A DNA stretch of 17,984 nt, from positions 9,329-27,312 of the forward strand of contig JAHQWF010000003.1 in NCBI GenBank assembly GCA_029856055.1. The letters are read 5' to 3'. This DNA is from Candidatus Njordarchaeota archaeon. Lineage in GTDB: Archaea; Asgardarchaeota; Njordarchaeia; Njordarchaeales; Njordarchaeaceae. Below are positions 14,409 to 17,984 of the stretch, one piece after another. The position numbers and the translations under genes are program-made. The notes under the pieces are model-generated. The model was not told the DNA's origin and ran no database searches. It saw only the letters and a program-made list of their open reading frames with translations. Numbering within the stretch: the stretch's first letter is position 1; every line of letters begins with the position of its first letter.

Positions 14409-15143
14409 ATGGATCCAAGAATAACTATAATAAAGGATAGATTATCCTCCGTGAAGAGAATAATAGCTGTAGCTAGTGGTAAAGGTGGTGTAGGGAAATC
14501 AATGGTTTCTACAGGATTAGCTCTATTGTTATCTAAGAAAAACCATAAATGTGGATTGCTTGACTTAGATTTTCATGGGCCGTCGTGCCATATTATCCTT
14601 GGAGTAGATAAGTTGGAACTAATAGAAGAAAAAGGTATAATACCTCCAACTATTAATGGTATAAAATTCATGTCAATAGTTCACTTTGCAGAAGAAAAAC
14701 CAGTAGCAATAAGAGGGAAGGAGGTATCAAACGCGCTTATCGAGCTACTAGCTATAACAAGATGGGGAAATCTAGATTATTTAATAATTGATTTGCCACC
14801 AGGGATGAGCGACGAAGCACTAGACATTATGAGATTAATAAAAAATCAAGAATTCTTAATAGTGACAACACCTTCGAAGCTATCTATGGGTGTGGTTGAA
14901 AAATTAATCAAATTTCTAAAGAGCATGAATGCAAATATTACAGGAATAATAGAGAACATGGTGATGACTGAGTCAAATATAGTTGAAGAATTCGCGCGTA
15001 AAAATAAAGTGAGATATCTTGGAAAAATTCTTTATGATTCAGAACTAGAAAGCTGCATAGGTTCTATAGAATGTTTATTGAAAACAAAGTTCATACAGAA
15101 TTTATTAGAAATATTAGAATATATGAAAAGTTTATCTTGCTGA
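14409..15143 (+). CDS. hypB: Mrp/MinD-type P-loop ATPase acting as HypB
   Basis: Deviant Walker A ATPase of 244 residues: SGKGGVGKS (23-31) with the signature Lys25, LLDLDFHGPS (50-59) and LIIDLPPG (125-132). In Thermococcales a Mrp/MinD-family protein next to hypA replaces the GTPase HypB and aids nickel transfer, and this pair has the same arrangement. The C-terminal CX2C that Mrp/ApbC/Nbp35 iron-sulfur carriers use is missing: IENMVMTESN (181-190) stands where ENMSYF and CxxC normally follow. This favours the HypB role over Fe-S cluster loading. Cys60, Cys216 and Cys222 are possible metal ligands. GGAGTGATC (14396-14404) gives a strong ribosome site before the ATG. Co-transcribed with hypA. 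Confidence 0.85.
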   Translation: MDPRITIIKDRLSSVKRIIAVASGKGGVGKSMVSTGLALLLSKKNHKCGLLDLDFHGPSCHIILGVDKLELIEEKGIIPPTINGIKFMSIVHFAEEKPVAIRGKEVSNALIELLAITRWGNLDYLIIDLPPGMSDEALDIMRLIKNQEFLIVTTPSKLSMGVVEKLIKFLKSMNANITGIIENMVMTESNIVEEFARKNKVRYLGKILYDSELESCIGSIECLLKTKFIQNLLEILEYMKSLSC

Positions 15144-15213
15144 AACAAAGCTACTTATTAAATGAGGTTGATGATTAAGAAGAGCCAATAATAATTTCTA
15201 GAGGCGACAGGAA

Positions 15214-16953
15214 ATGCCATTAAAACCCTTCTATATTTCAAGGAAAGTAATACTGTTAACAATTTTGGTTGGAATAGTTTCTGGTTTTGGGTCAGTTTTC
15301 TTCTTCATATTATTACATCTATTTACTGAATTACTGCTCGGTCTTTCTGGATACGAAATTCCATCTCCCGCGGGTGAAAAACCATTAATAGAATTAAATC
15401 TAAACTTTCCATTTAATCCGTATCTTCTCATTTTGATTCCGGCTATAGGTGGATTGATAAGCGGAATAATTGTATATACGCTTGCTCCTGAAACAGAAGG
15501 TGGCGGTACGGATGCAGTAATAGGTGTATTTCATAAAAAGAGAGGCATAATAAGAGGTCGTGTACCTATTATAAAAACAATTGCCTCAGCAATTACTATC
15601 GGCTCTGGTGGGAGTGCTGGTAGGGAAGGACCGATTTCACAGATAGGTGCAGGATTCGCATCTTATATATCAATGAAACTGAATTTGAATGATAGAGAAC
15701 GGGAAATACTTGTTTTATGTGGTATGGCTGGAGGGATCAGTAGCATATTCAAATCGCCGTTCGGCGGATCATTATTTAGTATTGAGGTTCTTTACCATAG
15801 AGATTATGAATCTGAGGCATTCGTTCCAGTTATAATATCTAGTTTCATCGCCTACACAGTATTTGCTTTATTTACAGGTTGGAACGCTATATTTGAAACA
15901 CCTCAATACATATTTACTCCTACCGAATTTCCTTTCTTCTCTCTCCTCGGCATAATAACTGGATTAATTTCAAGATTTTATGTTGTAATTTTCTACGGAA
16001 TTAGAGACAAAATTTTCAAGAGATTGAACATTTACGATCATCTTAAACCAATGATCGGTGGGTTAATGGTAGGTCTAATCGGATTTTTCGTTCCAGAGAG
16101 TTTAGCAGCAGGCTACGGTTGGATACAAATCGCGCTGTATAACAAGCTCACACTTCAAATTATGCTCATCCTAATTATAGCTAAAATAATCACTACATCC
16201 CTCACGATAACATCTGGAGGTAGTGGCGGTGTATTCGCTCCGTCATTAATGATTGGTGCAATGATAGGAGGTGCCTTTGGATTATTCTTCAAGACAATAT
16301 TTCCTGGTTGGATAGTTGATCCTGCTGTATTTGTTCTTATAGGAATGATTAGTTTTTTCGCTGGATCGGCTAAAGTGCCACTAGCAGCAATCATAATGGT
16401 TGCTGAAATGACCGGTAACTATAATTTATTGATGCCTGCTTTTCTAGCAGCTAGCATGTCATATTTTGTGTCAGGAGAATATTCGATCTACGAAAACCAG
16501 ACTATGACGAAGCTTCAATCCCCTGTACACATACCAGAAAACATTTATACACTATTAGAATCGATCAAAGTCATGGAGGTTTCAAGCCCCGATGTAGTAG
16601 TTGTTCCGGAAGATATGAAACTATCAGAGCTTGAGAAGATAATATCCCAAACAAAGCACTTGAGTCTACTCGTTATAAGTAAGAATAATAAGTATGTAGG
16701 TATAGTATCTTTATTTGATTTACTGTCGATAGATCCAAGCGAGTGGGACAAAAAGAGAGTTAGAGATATAATACAGTGCAAGTTTGCATACATATATCCA
16801 GATGACTCAATTCTAAGGGCTTTATCATTAATGTTACAATTTAATATTCTAAGGCTTCCAGTTCTAGATAGAAAGAAGAATAGAGTGATTGGTGAAGTTT
16901 CATATGACGACATAGCTAAAATACTTTATTATAAATCTAAAGAAGCATGGTGA
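15214..16953 (+). CDS. ClC-family chloride channel/transporter with CBS pair
   Basis: Membrane protein of 579 residues: a ClC domain (about 12-425) and two C-terminal CBS domains (about 455-575) that usually sense adenine nucleotides. Ion-path motifs are GGGTD (97-100 region, in place of GSGIP), GREGP with gating Glu138 (136-140), GGVFAP (338-343) and a Tyr426 in SIYENQ matching the central tyrosine. The internal proton glutamate (Glu203 in E. coli ClC) aligns with Val192 in FSIEVLYHRD, as in ClC channels, so it may conduct Cl- without proton exchange. The ATG has GAGG (15201-15204) 9 bases upstream. It lies 70 bases after hypB; whether it is co-transcribed is unclear. It meets the ThiI-like gene tail to tail with a 17-base gap. 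Confidence 0.9.
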   Translation: MPLKPFYISRKVILLTILVGIVSGFGSVFFFILLHLFTELLLGLSGYEIPSPAGEKPLIELNLNFPFNPYLLILIPAIGGLISGIIVYTLAPETEGGGTDAVIGVFHKKRGIIRGRVPIIKTIASAITIGSGGSAGREGPISQIGAGFASYISMKLNLNDREREILVLCGMAGGISSIFKSPFGGSLFSIEVLYHRDYESEAFVPVIISSFIAYTVFALFTGWNAIFETPQYIFTPTEFPFFSLLGIITGLISRFYVVIFYGIRDKIFKRLNIYDHLKPMIGGLMVGLIGFFVPESLAAGYGWIQIALYNKLTLQIMLILIIAKIITTSLTITSGGSGGVFAPSLMIGAMIGGAFGLFFKTIFPGWIVDPAVFVLIGMISFFAGSAKVPLAAIIMVAEMTGNYNLLMPAFLAASMSYFVSGEYSIYENQTMTKLQSPVHIPENIYTLLESIKVMEVSSPDVVVVPEDMKLSELEKIISQTKHLSLLVISKNNKYVGIVSLFDLLSIDPSEWDKKRVRDIIQCKFAYIYPDDSILRALSLMLQFNILRLPVLDRKKNRVIGEVSYDDIAKILYYKSKEAW

Positions 16954-16970
16954 AGAATAAAGGACATGCA

Positions 16971-17984
16971 CTAAAACTTAATTACAAAGCTTCTCTCTAT
17001 TACATTTTCCATCATTTTATCACTCACTGGGATATTACTTTCATCGAATTCAATTGACTTTAGATCAGCTTTAGTCGTAGGTTTTATTTCACGCGAAACT
17101 TGACATGGTTCTATAGAAGATGAAACGATTTTGTAGAGTTCTAAATCTATTGTTCTCAGATAATTTAGTATCTCGGTCTTATCCCAAGTCAATAAGGGTC
17201 TTATAATGATTTTATCAATAACAGCACTAGAAATAACTTCGAGATTCCAAAGTGTTTGACTTGCATGTTCACCTATTATCTCTCCAGAAATCAAGATTTC
17301 ACAATGCTCCCTCTCACATATTTTCCTCGCAGTTCTCATCATATATCTTTTCAATAATACAAAGAAATTCTTTGGATCAGAAAAAGTAATAATATTTTGA
17401 ACAATATCCACGAAAGGCACAATGTATAGTTTACTAACACGCCCCCACTTCTCTGCAATCAATTTCATAGACCTAATTACTCTACTCCTAGCTTTAGCTC
17501 TTAGAGTCTCTTCTCCGAAATCAAAATAGACACCAACAATATTTAGACCGCTTCGACAAGCATGTAATACAGCTAGAGCAGAATCTGGTCCACCGCTAAC
17601 TAAAGCAACTGCTTTAGACTCTGTAGGGAATATAATTCCCCCGATACCACTAAGCTCATCAACCGATACAAACACGTAATTATTGGTACTTAGAATTTTT
17701 AAAACAAGATCTGGTGCATATTGATTATGCTTAATTCTGAATGTATTTTTTATATAATCCACGATAAGTTTTTTGTATTTTTCTGATCTCCTGTCAAGAC
17801 TTTCTATACTAAAAGTTTGTAATCTTTTTCTATTTTTTTTGAATTCTTTTTTTATCTTGTCAAAGATATTTTCAAGATCATTCTCGAAATTGTCTATACT
17901 TGCTTTGTAACAGATATGAATGGCTTCTATTCCATAAATATGTCTTAAGCTATCTAAAATCTCAAAATCATTACTCTCCAAATA
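16971..17984 (-). CDS. thiI: ThiI-type tRNA sulfurtransferase, 5' end outside window
   Basis: PP-loop ATPase of the ThiI family, which adenylates tRNA U8 for 4-thiouridine formation and in some organisms supplies sulfur for thiazole. Visible parts: the end of the THUMP region (about 55-120), PP-loop SGGPDS (129-134), KLYIVPF (184-190), and the family block LISGEIIGEHASQTLWNLEVI (ISGE... at 231-250) with RPLLTWDKTEI (261-271). No rhodanese domain follows, as in archaea. Cysteines at 142, 222, 227 and 293 could take part in sulfur handling; CX4C at 222-227 is unusual. A TTG at 17979-17981 is the only start in view, but ThiI normally has about 60-70 more N-terminal residues and the frame stays open to the edge, so the gene is taken as truncated. 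Numbering is from that TTG. Confidence 0.85.
   Translation of the reverse strand, partial: YLESNDFEILDSLRHIYGIEAIHICYKASIDNFENDLENIFDKIKKEFKKNRKRLQTFSIESLDRRSEKYKKLIVDYIKNTFRIKHNQYAPDLVLKILSTNNYVFVSVDELSGIGGIIFPTESKAVALVSGGPDSALAVLHACRSGLNIVGVYFDFGEETLRAKARSRVIRSMKLIAEKWGRVSKLYIVPFVDIVQNIITFSDPKNFFVLLKRYMMRTARKICEREHCEILISGEIIGEHASQTLWNLEVISSAVIDKIIIRPLLTWDKTEILNYLRTIDLELYKIVSSSIEPCQVSREIKPTTKADLKSIEFDESNIPVSDKMMENVIERSFVIKF

Noticed and set aside
15140..15180. C/D-box small RNA
   Set aside because: A TTGATGA (15168-15174) and a CTGA (15140-15143) are present but in the wrong order, and no further box set follows.
15161..15190. Mini-gene ATGAGGTTGATG between hypB and the ClC gene
   Set aside because: Only nine codons before TAA, with no ribosome site; likely chance.
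16545..16913. 122-codon open frame on the minus strand
   Set aside because: Antisense to the CBS domains of the ClC gene; Ser-rich with no domain.
1..17984. CRISPR array, tRNA or rRNA gene, insertion sequence or prophage
   Set aside because: No regularly spaced repeats, tRNA-like arms, transposase motifs or phage genes were seen; gaps are too short and composition is even.

Overview
The window reads as a stretch of chromosome from a thermophilic archaeon, most likely of the Crenarchaeota/Thermoproteota side. The DNA is AT-rich, arginine is mostly AGA/AGG and isoleucine often ATA. Ribosome sites are of the GGTGATC/GAGGT type, GTG and TTG starts are common, and TATA-like boxes sit about 25-40 bases before several starts. 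Gene content agrees: a ribbon-helix-helix/zinc-ribbon regulator, a HypA paired with a Mrp/MinD-type ATPase in the HypB role, an SPL-like radical SAM protein and a ThiI without a rhodanese domain. Genus cannot be told from this alone. Genes are tightly packed. The largest non-coding gaps are about 175 bases, and no tRNA, rRNA, CRISPR array, transposon or prophage was seen.

Layout. (1) 55-4191, plus strand: three overlapping genes for an FAD-linked oxidase of the alkyl-DHAP-synthase/GlcD type, a GlcF/GlpC-like iron-sulfur protein and an FGGY carbohydrate kinase. They look like a kinase plus membrane-linked dehydrogenase module for a small polyol or hydroxy-acid. (2) 4194-6638, minus strand: an SPL-like radical SAM protein and, upstream of it, an ArsB/NhaD/CitMHS-type ion permease. 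(3) 6813-8639, plus strand: two small paralogues resembling the YbjN/type III chaperone fold, followed by a fumarylacetoacetate-hydrolase-fold enzyme lacking the usual His/Glu dyad. (4) 8641-11676: two unrecognised, divergently transcribed genes, one ending in an AbrB-like segment and the other a large helical solenoid, with a perfect palindrome before the second. (5) 11663-13919: a ribbon-helix-helix/zinc-ribbon regulator divergent from a QueT-type ECF transporter (S, A and T components). Two copies of an 8-base palindrome one helical turn apart lie between the transporter's TATA box and its start. (6) 13995-15143: hypA and a Mrp/MinD-type hypB for nickel insertion into [NiFe] hydrogenase; no hydrogenase structural genes are in view. 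(7) 15214-16953: a ClC-family chloride protein with two CBS domains. (8) 16971 to the right edge, minus strand: a ThiI-type tRNA sulfurtransferase cut off at its 5' end.

The most promising points are the regulator/operator/ECF unit, the oxidase/FeS/FGGY operon with altered substrate residues, the paralogous chaperone-like pair beside a dyad-less FAH enzyme, and the palindrome-controlled solenoid gene. No single element is proven here to be a new system.
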